64,000 bases of DNA from Streptomyces sp. V3I8 (GCF_030817535.1 NZ_JAUSZL010000002.1:3348001-3412000); one strand, 5' to 3'. Positions 25,689 through 34,724 are shown, numbered from the stretch's first letter. Numbers and translations: made by a program. The notes: generated by a model from the letters alone, not told the origin.

Positions 25689-25717
25689 AGCGGCCGGGTC
25701 GTCACCACCCGGCCGCT
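25689..25717 (-). terminator. Terminator of the adenosine deaminase gene
   Basis: Perfect 11-bp stem (25689-25699 with 25707-25717) and 7-base loop, 16 bases beyond the add stop codon. Confidence 0.8.
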
Positions 25718-25732
25718 CCCCGTCCTTCTCCC

Positions 25733-26887
25733 TCAGCTCTCTTCGCGCACAGAACCGCTGGTGGAAGCGGTCTGCTGGAACAGCCATTCGGACTTCAGCT
25801 CGGCATAACCGGGCTTGACCACGTCATTGATCATGGCCAGTCGTTCATCGAAAGGAATGAATGCTGATTTCATCGCATTGACTGTGAACCACTGCATGTC
25901 GTCGAGCGAATAACCGAACGCGTCGACAAGGTGCTCGAATTCCCGGCTCATGCTCGTGCCGGACATCAGACGGTTGTCGGTGTTCACGGTCGCCCGGAAG
26001 TGCAGCCGCCGCAGCAGCCCGATGGGGTGCTCGGCGTACGAGTCGGCGGCGCCCGTCTGCAGGTTGGAACTGGGGCACAGCTCCAGGGGAATCCGCTTGT
26101 CCCGTACGTACGAGGCCAGGCGGCCCAGTTCCACGGAACCGTCCTCCCGCACCTGGATGTCGTCGATGATGCGCACGCCGTGGCCCAGCCGGTCGGCGCC
26201 GCACCACTGCAGCGCCTGCCAGATGGAGGGGAGCCCGAAGGCCTCGCCCGCGTGGATCGTGAAGTGGTTGTTCTCCCGCTTCAGGTACTCGAAGGCGTCC
26301 AGGTGACGGGTGGGCGGGAACCCGGCCTCGGCGCCCGCGATGTCGAAGCCGACGACGCCCAGGTCCCGGTAGGTGTTGGCGAGTTCGGCGATCTCCAGGG
26401 AGCGGGCCGCGTGCCGCATGGCGGTGAGCAGGGCGCCGACGCGGATCCGGTGACCGTTCTCGCGGGCCCGCCGCTCGCCCTCCCGGAAGCCCTCGTTGAC
26501 GGCCTCGACGACCTCTTCGAGGGTGAGCCCGGCTTCGAGGTGCTGCTCGGGCGCGTACCGCACCTCCGCGTAGACGACGCCGTCCTCGGCGAGGTCCTCG
26601 GCACACTCGGCGGCGACGCGGACCAGCGCGTCACGGGTCTGCATGACGGCGCAGGTGTGCGCGAAGGTCTCCAGGTACCGCTCCAGGGAACCGGAGTCGG
26701 CGGCCTCCCGGAACCAGAGGCCGAGTTTGCCGGCGTCCGTCTCCGGAAGATCCGGGTAGCCCGCGTCCCGGGCGAGGTCGACGACCGTCCCGGGGCGCAG
26801 CCCTCCGTCGAGGTGGTCGTGCAGCAGGACCTTCGGCGCCCGGCGGATCTGCTCCGAGCTCGGGGTGTTCTTGGTCTGGCTCGTCAT
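25733..26887 (-). CDS. add: Adenosine deaminase
   Basis: 384 residues of the metal-dependent adenosine/AMP deaminase family. Zinc and catalytic residues visible: [10 protein letters not shown] (HxH, residues 24-26), [14 protein letters not shown] (catalytic Glu, about residue 217), [16 protein letters not shown] and [10 protein letters not shown] (metal Asp). Converts adenosine and deoxyadenosine to inosine forms for PNP. The ATG lies six bases after TACAGT on the minus strand, so the mRNA is probably leaderless, and the regulon palindrome is just upstream. Confidence 0.95.
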   Translation of the reverse strand: MTSQTKNTPSSEQIRRAPKVLLHDHLDGGLRPGTVVDLARDAGYPDLPETDAGKLGLWFREAADSGSLERYLETFAHTCAVMQTRDALVRVAAECAEDLAEDGVVYAEVRYAPEQHLEAGLTLEEVVEAVNEGFREGERRARENGHRIRVGALLTAMRHAARSLEIAELANTYRDLGVVGFDIAGAEAGFPPTRHLDAFEYLKRENNHFTIHAGEAFGLPSIWQALQWCGADRLGHGVRIIDDIQVREDGSVELGRLASYVRDKRIPLELCPSSNLQTGAADSYAEHPIGLLRRLHFRATVNTDNRLMSGTSMSREFEHLVDAFGYSLDDMQWFTVNAMKSAFIPFDERLAMINDVVKPGYAELKSEWLFQQTASTSGSVREES

Positions 26888-26893
26888 CTCCGC

Positions 26894-26915
26894 ACTGTAA
26901 CGCCTACGCGCGTAG
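26894..26915 (-). promoter_or_regulatory. add promoter with nucleoside-regulon palindrome
   Basis: CTACGCGCGTAG at 26904-26915 and, on the minus strand, a -10 box TACAGT (26894-26899) six bases before the add ATG. The operator sits immediately upstream of the -10 box, where binding would occlude polymerase. Confidence 0.75.
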
Positions 26916-27000
26916 ACATCCTGGTGTGCGGATCCGTCGATATGTAACGGTGACCGTGCGGACCGATGGCATACACCCTCGCTTCTGACACTGTTTTGTC

Positions 27001-27774
27001 ATGGCACAGCAAGCGACGCCGGTTCGCGCGGCACGGCTGGGACGGGCGTTCGGGACGGAACCGACGGCGGTGGGCGGCGTGGTGCTGTTGCTGCCGGCCG
27101 GCGAGAAGACCTCCGCCCGCAGGCCGTCGCCGGTGCTGGCGGCCGCGTCCGTACGGGCGTTGGGGCGCCGGCTCAGCCGCGCGGGACGTACGGAGGGGCT
27201 GGCGGTGCACGTGGTGCACTACCGGTTCCGCGGCTGGAACGGCGGTGAGGCACATCTGGCACGGGACGCCGCGTGGGCCGCGGACGAGGTGGTGCGGCGG
27301 TACGGGGACGTGCCCGTGTGCCTCGCCGGGGTGGACATGGGCGGGCGGGCCGCCCTGCACGCGGGGGGCCACGACGCCGTCAACTCCGTACTGGCACTGT
27401 CCCCCTGGCTGCCCGAGGAGGACGTCGCGACGGCACCCGAACCGGTGAAGCAGCTCGCGGGGCGGCAGGTGCTGCTCGTGCACGGCACCAACGACCAGCG
27501 CACCGACCCCGAGTTGTCGTTCCGGCTCGCGGAGCGGGCGAAGAAGGCGAACCGGGACATCTGCCGGTTCGAGGTGCACTCGGACCGGCACGCGCTGCAC
27601 GCGTTCCGGGACGAGGTGCACGCGCTCGCGGAGGACTTCGTGATGGGGGCGCTGTTCGGGCGGACCTTCTCCCGGCCCGTGGAGGACGCGCTGGCGGCTC
27701 CGCCGCCGCTGGGTCTGCGGATGCCGCTCGCCTCCGGCTTCGGGCGCTCGCCCCGCCGTCGGCCGGGCCGTTAG
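27001..27774 (+). CDS. Alpha/beta-hydrolase-fold protein with Asp at the nucleophile elbow
   Basis: 257 residues. Alpha/beta hydrolase topology: GGVVLLLPAG (first strand and oxyanion area), VHVVHYRFRGWNGGEAHLARD, nucleophile elbow CLAGVDMGGRAAL (about residues 116-128), acid in VHGTNDQRTDPELS, and His in HSDRHALHAF. The elbow has Asp where Ser is usual, the arrangement found in haloalkane dehalogenase/epoxide hydrolase type enzymes, giving a possible Asp-Asp-His triad. The C-terminal 45 residues are Pro/Arg-rich. Divergent from add. Substrate unknown. Confidence 0.8.
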   Translation: MAQQATPVRAARLGRAFGTEPTAVGGVVLLLPAGEKTSARRPSPVLAAASVRALGRRLSRAGRTEGLAVHVVHYRFRGWNGGEAHLARDAAWAADEVVRRYGDVPVCLAGVDMGGRAALHAGGHDAVNSVLALSPWLPEEDVATAPEPVKQLAGRQVLLVHGTNDQRTDPELSFRLAERAKKANRDICRFEVHSDRHALHAFRDEVHALAEDFVMGALFGRTFSRPVEDALAAPPPLGLRMPLASGFGRSPRRRPGR

Positions 27775-29300
27775 CCGGGCCGTTCGGTGCCGTCGGCACG
27801 GGTCGCGGCGGGGCGCGGGTCCGCCTTCGGCCCGGCGGCGGGGGCGGAGGCAGGGGCAGCGGGTGGACCGGGCCGGCCCGGCAGGAACAGACACAGGGGG
27901 ACGGCCGCGGCGGCGAAGGCCACCGACCACCGGAAGGCGGTGCCGAAACCGTCGGCGGCCGGGGTGCGGGTGCCCCCGGCGGCGTGCTGGAGGACGACGG
28001 CGAGGACGGCGGTGCCCACCGAGCCGCCGACCTGCTGCGCGACGCGGGTGACGATGCTGGCGTCGGGGATCTCGGCGCGCTCCAGGCCGGCGTAGGCCGC
28101 GCCGCCCAGCGCGATCATGACGGCGCCCATGCCGATGCCGCGGACGAGCAGGGCGGCCAGCAGCGGGACCGTGCCGCTGTCGGCGGTGACGAGGGCGAAC
28201 GGCACGGTGGCCGCGGCGACGACGGCGAATCCGGCGAGGGCGACCGCGCGGGGGCCGACGCGGTCGGTGTACGTGCCGGCCACCGTGCGCGCGAGCAGCG
28301 CGCCGACGCCGTGCGGGACGAGGAGCAGCCCGGCGCCGAGGGCGTCCTCGCCGCGGACCTGCTGGAAGTAGAGGGGGAGCAGCAGCATCGACCCGTACAG
28401 GGTGATGCCGGCCAGGAAGCCGAGACCGGCGGCGCAGGCCTGTGCGCGGTGGCGCAGGAGCCGCAGGTCGACCAGGGCACCGCCGGGGCGGGCCAGCGCC
28501 CGGACGGTGAAGCCGCCGACCAGCACGAGTCCGGCGCCCAGCGGGATCAGGACCCCGGCGGTGACGAATCCCGCGCTGTCCCCGGCCCGGGAGAGTCCGT
28601 ACACGACGGCGGCGACTCCGGGAGACAGCAGGAGCAGGCCGACGGCGTCGAGCGGGGGCCGGGAGCCGCCCGGTGCGGGCCGGTCGTCGGGCAGGTTGCG
28701 CCGGGCGAGCCAGGCGCCGACGGCGCAGAAGGGGATGTTGACGAGGAACAGCCAGCGCCAGTCGGCCAGGTGCAGGACGACGCCGCCCAGGACCGGGCCG
28801 AGGATCGGACCGAGCGCGGTGGGCAGGGTGACGGCGGCGATGACCTTGCCGATGCCGCGGCCCCCGGCGGCCTGCACGACCAGCGTGACCATGAGCGGCA
28901 TCATGATGCCGCCGCCGATGCCCTGGACGACGCGGAAGGCGATGAGGCTGCCCGCGCTCCACGCCAGTGAGCACAGGACCGAGCCGAGCAGGAAGGTGCC
29001 GAGGGCGGCGATCCACAGGCGCGTGCCGCCCAGCCGGGACTGGGCCCATCCGGCGACCGGGACGGTGACGAACACGGCCAGCAGGTAGGCGGTGCTCACC
29101 CACTGGACGGTGGCGAGCGGGGCGTCGAGCTTTCTCGCCAGGTCGTCGAGGGCGACGGTGACGATCGTGGTGTCGAAGACGACGGCGAGGGCGCCCACGA
29201 CGACGGTGAACGCCGTGCGCCACACGGCCGGGTCCACGCGGTCGGGGTCGGGGTCGGGGCTAGGGCCGGGGCCGGGGCCGGGGTTTCGGGAAAGGTTCAC
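27771..29300 (-). CDS. MFS drug exporter, DHA2 (14-helix) type
   Basis: About 509 residues. DHA2 motifs: VVFDTTIVTVALDDLARKL at helix 1, WVSTAYLLAVFVTVPVAGWAQSRLGG (motif A-like), FRVVQGIGGGIMMPLMVTLV, and LGPILGPVLGGVVL (antiporter motif C). Up to 14 helices by hydrophobicity. Start taken as GTG 29300, which has AGGTGG six bases upstream, rather than GTG 29324, which lies inside an operator. The N-terminus is a Gly/Pro/Asp repeat. Divergent from the TetR gene at 29408, with two inverted repeats between: a typical self-regulated efflux pair. Confidence 0.9.
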   Translation of the reverse strand: MNLSRNPGPGPGPSPDPDPDRVDPAVWRTAFTVVVGALAVVFDTTIVTVALDDLARKLDAPLATVQWVSTAYLLAVFVTVPVAGWAQSRLGGTRLWIAALGTFLLGSVLCSLAWSAGSLIAFRVVQGIGGGIMMPLMVTLVVQAAGGRGIGKVIAAVTLPTALGPILGPVLGGVVLHLADWRWLFLVNIPFCAVGAWLARRNLPDDRPAPGGSRPPLDAVGLLLLSPGVAAVVYGLSRAGDSAGFVTAGVLIPLGAGLVLVGGFTVRALARPGGALVDLRLLRHRAQACAAGLGFLAGITLYGSMLLLPLYFQQVRGEDALGAGLLLVPHGVGALLARTVAGTYTDRVGPRAVALAGFAVVAAATVPFALVTADSGTVPLLAALLVRGIGMGAVMIALGGAAYAGLERAEIPDASIVTRVAQQVGGSVGTAVLAVVLQHAAGGTRTPAADGFGTAFRWSVAFAAAAVPLCLFLPGRPGPPAAPASAPAAGPKADPRPAATRADGTERPG

Positions 29301-29311
29301 GGACAACCACC

Positions 29312-29333
29312 TAAGATACAGCACTCTATCTTA
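29312..29333. promoter_or_regulatory. Inverted repeat near the MFS start (TetR operator 1)
   Basis: TAAGATA, eight bases, TATCTTA: perfect 7-bp arms just upstream of the MFS ribosome site. Confidence 0.6.
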
Positions 29334-29360
29334 CGGCGGTCAGAGTAGGGCGCCGAGATA

Positions 29361-29378
29361 AGATAGGCAAATCTATCT
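29361..29378. promoter_or_regulatory. Inverted repeat near the tetR start (TetR operator 2)
   Basis: AGATAG, six bases, CTATCT: perfect arms resembling operator 1 (both contain AGATA/TATCT), 30 bases before the TetR gene. The region is the most AT-rich nearby. Confidence 0.6.
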
Positions 29379-29407
29379 AGCAGATCGAAGAGAGACGGGA
29401 GACGGGG

Positions 29408-29968
29408 ATGCCCGAGCGACGCCGCGGAGCGGCACTGGAGAAGGCGCTGCTGGACGCGGCCTGGGAGGAGCTCACGGCCGGCGGCTACACCGGATTCACC
29501 ATGGACGCCGTCGTCCGGCGCGCGGGCACCAGCCCGCCCGTCCTCTACCGCCGCTGGCCCGACCGCGACGCACTCGTCCGCGCGACCGTCGCCCACGTCC
29601 TCCGGGAGAACCGCGTCGCCGCTCCCGACACGGGGAGCCTGCGGGAGGACGTCCTCACCCTCATGCGGGAGATCAACGCGACCCGGGTCCAGCTCATCAC
29701 CGTCATGAGCGTGCACCTGGCCGCCCATCACCGGGAGACGGGCACCAGCCCCGGCGACCTGGTCCCCACGGGCCCCGAGAAGTCCGCGGACGTGCTCTTC
29801 GACCGCGCCGTCGCCCGCGGCGAGATCACGGCGGAACACCTCACCGACCGCATCAAATCGCTCCCCTTCGACCTGCTGCGCCACGAGATCCTGGCGACCT
29901 TCGCACCCGTGGACGACCGGGTCCTGGAGGAGATCGTCGACACGGTGTTCCTGCCGCTGGTGCGCTGA
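29408..29968 (+). CDS. TetR-family repressor of the adjacent MFS exporter
   Basis: 186 residues. N-terminal helix-turn-helix (LEKALLDAAWEELTAGGYTGFTMDAVVRRAG, TSPPVLYRRWPDR; residues 10-52) and a TetR_C-like effector domain with SVHLAAHHRETGT and LPFDLLRHEIL. Start ATG preceded by GGGAGACGGGG. The divergent DHA2 exporter and the two AGATA-type inverted repeats in the 107-base gap make it the probable local repressor responding to an exported compound. Confidence 0.88.
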   Translation: MPERRRGAALEKALLDAAWEELTAGGYTGFTMDAVVRRAGTSPPVLYRRWPDRDALVRATVAHVLRENRVAAPDTGSLREDVLTLMREINATRVQLITVMSVHLAAHHRETGTSPGDLVPTGPEKSADVLFDRAVARGEITAEHLTDRIKSLPFDLLRHEILATFAPVDDRVLEEIVDTVFLPLVR

Positions 29969-30070
29969 CGGCGTCGCACGGTCGGGGTGTCTTCCCCCGG
30001 ATCCGTCACTCAGCGTGGTCGCGCATGCCTACCGTGATCGCGACGAGGCGGGACGACGGAGGGGTTCGGG

Positions 30071-30949
30071 ATGACGCAGGTGGACGGCGGCGCGGGACAG
30101 CTCAAGGACGAGACGGACGAGCCGGGTTGGGAGGTGGACCCGGACGACGGCTGGGGCCTGGCGGTGGTCGCGACCGTGGGCCGGCAGCTGAAGCTGCGGC
30201 GCGAGGCGAAGGGGTTGCGGGCGGCGGAGTTCGGAGAGGCGGTGGGGTACGGGGAGGACCTGGTCCACAAGGTCGAGAGGGGCATGCGGATTCCCCGGCC
30301 GGAGTATCTGGAGCGTGCGGACGAGGTGCTGGGAGCCGAGGGGCTGCTCGCGGCGATGAAGCAGGACGTGGCCAAGGTCCGGTATCCCAAGAAGGTCCGG
30401 GACATCGCGGACGGCGAGGCCAGGGCGGTCGAACTCCAGCTGTACGACCCCCTCAACATCCACGGGCTGTTGCAGACGCCGGAGTACGCGCGTGGACTCC
30501 TCCTGATGCGGCGCCCCGCGTACACGCAGGACGAGGTGGAGAAGTTCATCGCCGCGCGGGTGGCCCGCAAGACCGTTTTCGCACGCGATCCGGCTCCCGA
30601 GATCGGTTTCGTCGTGGAGGAGTGGACGCTTCGGCGTCCGCTCGGCGGGAAGGCGGTTCTGCGCCGTCAGCTCGAACATCTGCTGATGACGGCGCAGTTG
30701 CGGAACGTCGAGCTGCAGGTGATGCCGATGGATCGCGAGGAGCACGCAGGGGTGGACGGCGGGATCCAGCTGTTGAAGTTCGCAGACGGCTCGGCGGTGG
30801 GACGTTCGCCGGTCGTGGCCAACGGTTTCCAGGTCTCCGAGCCCAGGCAACTCCGTATGCTTGAACTGCGGTACGGCATCATCCGGGCCCAGGCGCTCAC
30901 GCCACGTGAGTCGGTGGCCTTCATCGAGGACCTGCTGGAGGAAACATGA
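30071..30949 (+). CDS. XRE-family regulator with DUF5753 (Scr1-type)
   Basis: 292 residues. Helix-turn-helix at residues 32-95 (RQLKLRREAKGLRAAEFGEAV, GYGEDLVHKVERGMRIP, LERADEVLG) followed by the ligand-like DUF5753 domain (IHGLLQTPEYARGLL, FVVEEWTLRRPLGG, NVELQVMPMDREEHAGVDG, VAFIEDLLEE). This is the large Streptomyces family that includes AbaA-ORFA/WhiJ-type regulators; each is typically paired with a DUF397 protein, as here by a four-base overlap (ATGA). GGAGG eight bases upstream supports the ATG. Likely a developmental or antibiotic-timing switch; the target is unknown. Confidence 0.9.
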   Translation: MTQVDGGAGQLKDETDEPGWEVDPDDGWGLAVVATVGRQLKLRREAKGLRAAEFGEAVGYGEDLVHKVERGMRIPRPEYLERADEVLGAEGLLAAMKQDVAKVRYPKKVRDIADGEARAVELQLYDPLNIHGLLQTPEYARGLLLMRRPAYTQDEVEKFIAARVARKTVFARDPAPEIGFVVEEWTLRRPLGGKAVLRRQLEHLLMTAQLRNVELQVMPMDREEHAGVDGGIQLLKFADGSAVGRSPVVANGFQVSEPRQLRMLELRYGIIRAQALTPRESVAFIEDLLEET

Positions 30950-31155
30950 TCCACGACACCTCGGCCGGGTACGCCTCCGGCCTCTCATGGTTCAAGAGCA
31001 GTTACAGCAGCGGCAGCGAGGGCGACTCCTGCGTCGAGATCGCCACCGCCCCCGCCACCGTCCACGTCCGCGACTCGAAGAACATAGGCGGTCCCCAGCT
31101 CGCGCTCCTGCCGCAGGCCTGGGCGGACTTCGTGGCGTACGCCGGCAAGAGCTGA
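30946..31155 (+). CDS. DUF397 (BldB-type) small partner protein
   Basis: 69 residues, one DUF397 domain: SWFKSSYSSGSEGDSCVEIA, VHVRDSKNIGGPQLAL and WADFVAYA. Known members include BldB and WhiJ partners; they are thought to antagonise or relieve the paired XRE regulator. The ATG overlaps the XRE stop, so the two are co-translated. Confidence 0.92.
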   Translation: MIHDTSAGYASGLSWFKSSYSSGSEGDSCVEIATAPATVHVRDSKNIGGPQLALLPQAWADFVAYAGKS

Positions 31156-31174
31156 GCACACGGCCCCGTCACGG

Positions 31175-32137
31175 TCACTCCGGGAGCAGCGTTCCTCTTT
31201 TCGACAGCAGGAACTTCTTGAAGGCCGCCACCGGCGGTGTGTCCGGGTGGCCGTCCAGCCAGGCCACCCCGATCTCCCTTGCCGCTCGCGGGGCCGTGAC
31301 CGTCAGTTCCACGACTCCTGGACGGGGGACGGCCGGTGGGGGCAGCAGGGCCACCCCGAGGCCTGCGGCCACCAGGCCCCGCAGGGTCTCCGCCTCCTCG
31401 CCCTCGAAGGCGACCCGGGGGCGGAAGCCCGCCTGGCTGCAGAGGTCGTCGGTGATGCGGCGCAGGCCGTAGCCCGGCTCCAGGGTGACGAAGGTTTCGT
31501 CGGCGGCCTCCGCGAGACGGATGCGGCGGCGGGAGGCCAGCCGGTGGTCCGCCGGCACCACCAGGCGCAGCTTCTGCTCGTCCAGGCGGCGGCCCACCAG
31601 GTCGGGCGCGTCCGGCACCGGGGACGTGAGGCACAGGTCCAGTTCGCCGGAGCGCAGGCGCTCGATCATCGCCTCGCCGTAGTTCTGGACGAGGCTGAAG
31701 CGCACCCGGGGGTGGTCGACGCGGAAGGCGCGGATCAGGGCCGGGACGGTCTCGGAGCCCATGGTGTGCAGGAAGCCGAAGGCGACCTTGCCGGTGGCCG
31801 GGTCGGCGTCGGCCCGCACCTCGTCGGCGGCCCGTTCGATCTCGGCGAGGGCGCGTTCGACGGAGCCGAGGAAGGTGCGCCCGGCGGGGGTGAGGGAGAC
31901 CGTGCGGCCGCGGCGGGCGAAGAGGTCGACACCGAGGTCCTGTTCGAGGCGGACCATCGCCCGGGACAGCGTCGACTGCGGGACCTGCATCTCCTGCGCG
32001 GCCCGCGTGACGTGCTCGGTGCGGGCCACGCCGGCGAAGTACGCCAGGCGCGGGGCGAGCAACCTCGACATGCCCACGCTGTCTTCCGTGTCACCGGACG
32101 GTGACAGACGTCCCTCTGACCTCTGCTGATGCGCCAT
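31175..32137 (-). CDS. LysR-family transcriptional regulator
   Basis: About 320 residues. LysR helix-turn-helix (LAYFAGVARTEHVTRAAQEMQVPQSTLSRAMVRLE, residues about 30-65; DLGVDLFARRGRTVSLTPAG) and a substrate-binding domain (VAFGFLHTMGSETVPALIRAF, LCLTSPVPDAPDLVGRRL, GLVAAGLGVALLPP). Start at the ATG of MAHQQRSE because a CATAAT -10 box lies seven bases upstream, implying a leaderless message; an ATG at 32164 is the alternative. It is divergent from an MFS transporter and probably controls it. Confidence 0.9.
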   Translation of the reverse strand: MAHQQRSEGRLSPSGDTEDSVGMSRLLAPRLAYFAGVARTEHVTRAAQEMQVPQSTLSRAMVRLEQDLGVDLFARRGRTVSLTPAGRTFLGSVERALAEIERAADEVRADADPATGKVAFGFLHTMGSETVPALIRAFRVDHPRVRFSLVQNYGEAMIERLRSGELDLCLTSPVPDAPDLVGRRLDEQKLRLVVPADHRLASRRRIRLAEAADETFVTLEPGYGLRRITDDLCSQAGFRPRVAFEGEEAETLRGLVAAGLGVALLPPPAVPRPGVVELTVTAPRAAREIGVAWLDGHPDTPPVAAFKKFLLSKRGTLLPE

Positions 32138-32144
32138 GGGAACG

Positions 32145-32150
32145 ATTATG
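32145..32150 (-). promoter_or_regulatory. -10 box of the LysR gene
   Basis: CATAAT on the minus strand, seven bases before the ATG at 32137. No convincing -35. It indicates a leaderless transcript. Confidence 0.5.
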
Positions 32151-32163
32151 GCCGTTTCATGCA

Positions 32164-32193
32164 TTGGACGGATGACGGGGAGGACTTTAGGTT
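32164..32193 (+). promoter_or_regulatory. Promoter of the MFS gene
   Basis: TTGGAC (32164-32169), 18-base spacer, TAGGTT (32188-32193), then six bases to the ATG. A near-consensus vegetative promoter giving a leaderless mRNA. Confidence 0.65.
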
Positions 32194-32199
32194 CGAAGC

Positions 32200-33507
32200 A
32201 TGCCTTCCGCCAGTACCGGGGCGTCCACCGTCGTGGTCGCCCCCTCCGCCGTCACCGCTCCCCCCGAGGCCGTCCCCGCCGAGGCCGTCGACAGCCGGCT
32301 CACGCCCGGCGGGCCCGGCTACCGCCGGATGAGTTTCGCCCTCTTCCTCGCCGGGGTCGCGACCTTCGCGCTCCTCTACTCCACGCAGGCCCTGCTCCCC
32401 CTGATCTCGCACGACTTCGGGGTCACGGCGAGCACCGCGAGCTGGACGGTGTCGGCGGCGACCGGCGCGCTGGCCCTGTTCGTGCTGCCGCTGAGCGCGC
32501 TCTCCGAGCGGTTCGGCCGGCGTACGTTGATGACGGCGTCATTGGTGGTCGCCGTGACCGTCGGGCTGCTCGTGCCCTTCGCCCCCTCGGTCGGCGCCCT
32601 GATCGCGCTGCGGGCCGTCCAGGGCGCGGCGCTGGCCGGGCTGCCGGCCTCGGCGACGGCCTACCTGGCGGAGGAGGTGCGCCCCAAGGCGCTGATCACC
32701 GCCATCGGCCTGTTCGTCGCGGGCAACAGCGTCGGCGGGATGAGCGGCCGCATCATCACCGGCTGGGTCGCGCAGGAATGGGGCTGGCGGGTCGCCGTCG
32801 GCACGATCGGGGTGATCGCGGTGGGCTGCGCGGTGGCCTTCCGCCTGCTGCTCCCGGCGCCGAAGCACTTCCGGGCCGGTTCGCTGCGCCCCGCGGTGCT
32901 GGTCCGCACGGTCCGCGGCCACCTCGCGAACCCGCTGCTGCGCAGGCTGTACGCGATCGGCGCGCTGTTCATGACGGTGTTCGGCGCCGTCTACACGGTG
33001 ATCGGTTACCGCCTCACCGACGCCCCGTTCTCGCTCCCCCAGGGCATCATCGGTTCGGTCTTCCTCGTCTACCTGGTCGGTACGGTCTCGGCGTCGACGG
33101 CCGGGAGGCTGGTGGACCGGCTCGGCCGGCGCGGGTCCCTGTACCTGGCGGGCGCCACGACGGCCTCGGGCCTGCTGGTGTCGCTGTCCGGCTCGCTGCC
33201 GCTCGTGCTGCTCGGCCTGGTCCTCATCACGGCGGGCTTCTTCGCGGGTCACGCGGTGGCGTCCTCCGCGGTCAGCCACACGGCGAAGGAGGGCCGCGCG
33301 CAGGCCTCGGCGCTGTACCAGTCCGCCTACTACCTGGGCTCCAGCGCGGGCGGCACGCTGGGCGCGGTCGCCTACCACTCCGGCGGCTGGGCCGGGACGG
33401 TGGCGCTCGGCCTGCTGGCGGTGGCCGGGGTCGCGGGGATCACGCTGGCCGGTACGCGTGCGGCCCGCACGCAGCGCCGGCGGAACCTGGTGGCCGTGCG
33501 GCACTGA
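32200..33507 (+). CDS. MFS transporter, YnfM/AraJ-like
   Basis: 435 residues and about 12 helices after a 40-residue polar N-terminus. MFS landmarks: FALLYSTQALLPLISHDFGV at helix 1, LPLSALSERFGRRTLMTASL (motif A), LRAVQGAALAGLPASATAYLAEE, and AGRLVDRLGRRGSLYLAG in the second half. Resembles YnfM-type exporters regulated by a divergent LysR protein, which is the arrangement here. Substrate unknown. Followed by a strong intrinsic terminator. Confidence 0.9.
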   Translation: MPSASTGASTVVVAPSAVTAPPEAVPAEAVDSRLTPGGPGYRRMSFALFLAGVATFALLYSTQALLPLISHDFGVTASTASWTVSAATGALALFVLPLSALSERFGRRTLMTASLVVAVTVGLLVPFAPSVGALIALRAVQGAALAGLPASATAYLAEEVRPKALITAIGLFVAGNSVGGMSGRIITGWVAQEWGWRVAVGTIGVIAVGCAVAFRLLLPAPKHFRAGSLRPAVLVRTVRGHLANPLLRRLYAIGALFMTVFGAVYTVIGYRLTDAPFSLPQGIIGSVFLVYLVGTVSASTAGRLVDRLGRRGSLYLAGATTASGLLVSLSGSLPLVLLGLVLITAGFFAGHAVASSAVSHTAKEGRAQASALYQSAYYLGSSAGGTLGAVAYHSGGWAGTVALGLLAVAGVAGITLAGTRAARTQRRRNLVAVRH

Positions 33508-33555
33508 CACACCGGGGCCGGCGCGGATCCGTCGGGGACAACCGGCGGACACCCG

Positions 33556-33597
33556 GGTGCAGGTCAGGACAGCGACTGTCCTGACCTGCACCTTTTT
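33556..33597 (+). terminator. Intrinsic terminator with U-run
   Basis: Perfect 17-bp stem (33556-33572 with 33576-33592), three-base loop, then five T residues. The only textbook rho-independent terminator in the window. Confidence 0.93.
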
Positions 33598-33701
33598 CAT
33601 CTCCGGGGGCCGTTGTCAGTGGGCTGCGGTAGCTTCCGGAGTGCCGGGCCGCAATGCGGCGGTTCCTGCGCAACGGACAGAGCCACAGGGGTGGGTTGGC
33701 C

Positions 33702-34724
33702 ATGAGCGACGGTACGGCGACGGCGGAGGATCTCGACGTCCGGCTGGAGAAGCACCGGGTCGAGCTGACGGGGTACTGCTACCGCATGCTCGGCTCGTCC
33801 TTCGAGGCCGAGGACGCCGTCCAGGACACACTGGTGCGCGCCTGGCGCAGCTACGACAAGTTCGAGGGCCGCTCCTCGCTGCGTTCGTGGCTGTACCGGA
33901 TCGCGACGAACGTCTGCCTGGACATGCTGACCGCGGGCAACAAGCGGGCCCGGCCCATGGATCTGACGGAGTCGACGCCGCTCGCGCGGGCGGCGCTGAC
34001 CCCGCGCGCGGACAACACCTGGCTGGAGCCGATGCCGGACGCGCGCGTGCTGCCGACGGTCGCTGACCCGGCCGAGGCCGCCGTGGCCAAGGAGTCGGTG
34101 CGCCTCGCCTTCATGGCCGCCCTGCAGCAACTGCCGCCCAAGCAGCGGTCCGTGCTCATCCTGCGCGAGGTCCTGGCGTGGCGGGCGAGCGAGGTGGCCG
34201 AGCTGCTCGGTACCACGGTCGCCTCCGTGAACAGCGCGCTGCAGCGGGCGCGGGCGACGCTCGCGGAGAGCGGCAGCGGGAGTGCGGCCGCCCGGGCCGC
34301 CACCTCCGATCCGCTCGACGCGGAGCAGCAGAAGCTCCTGGAGCGCTATGTGGCCGCCTTCGAGGGGTACGACATGGCGGCGCTGACGGCCCTCCTGCAC
34401 GAGGACGCCGTCATGACGATGCCGCCGTTCGACCTGTGGCTGACCGGGCCCGAGGACATCACGGGCTTCATGACGACGCTCGGCGCGCCCTGCGCCCACT
34501 CCCACCTGGTCCCGGTGGCGGTGAACGGCCTGCCGGGCTTCGCCCAGTACAAGCCCGATCCGGAGACCGGGGGGCGGACGGCGTGGGCCGTGCAGGTCCT
34601 GGAGATCTCAGAGGGGCGCATCACCGGGTTCCACTGCTTCCTCGACACGCAGCGGTGGTTCCCGCTGTTCGGGCTGCCCCTCCGTCTCGAAGCGGAGGCC
34701 GACGAGGGCGAGCAGCGCCCGTAG
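33702..34724 (+). CDS. ECF sigma factor with C-terminal SnoaL-like domain (SigG/ECF56-like)
   Basis: About 340 residues. Sigma region 2 (LTGYCYRMLGSSFEAEDAVQDTLVRAWRSYDKFEGRSSLRSW across residues 24-65) and region 4 (LPPKQRSVLILREVLAWRASEVAELLGTTVASVNSALQRAR across 145-185). Then comes a SnoaL_2-like domain of about 130 residues (KLLERYVAAFEGYDMAALTALLHEDAVMTMPPF... TGPEDITGFM). Sigma factors with this fused domain (for example mycobacterial SigG and SigJ) usually lack an anti-sigma gene and are thought to be regulated by the fused domain. Its 3' end overlaps the convergent STAS gene by 117 bases. Confidence 0.88.
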   Translation: MSDGTATAEDLDVRLEKHRVELTGYCYRMLGSSFEAEDAVQDTLVRAWRSYDKFEGRSSLRSWLYRIATNVCLDMLTAGNKRARPMDLTESTPLARAALTPRADNTWLEPMPDARVLPTVADPAEAAVAKESVRLAFMAALQQLPPKQRSVLILREVLAWRASEVAELLGTTVASVNSALQRARATLAESGSGSAAARAATSDPLDAEQQKLLERYVAAFEGYDMAALTALLHEDAVMTMPPFDLWLTGPEDITGFMTTLGAPCAHSHLVPVAVNGLPGFAQYKPDPETGGRTAWAVQVLEISEGRITGFHCFLDTQRWFPLFGLPLRLEAEADEGEQRP

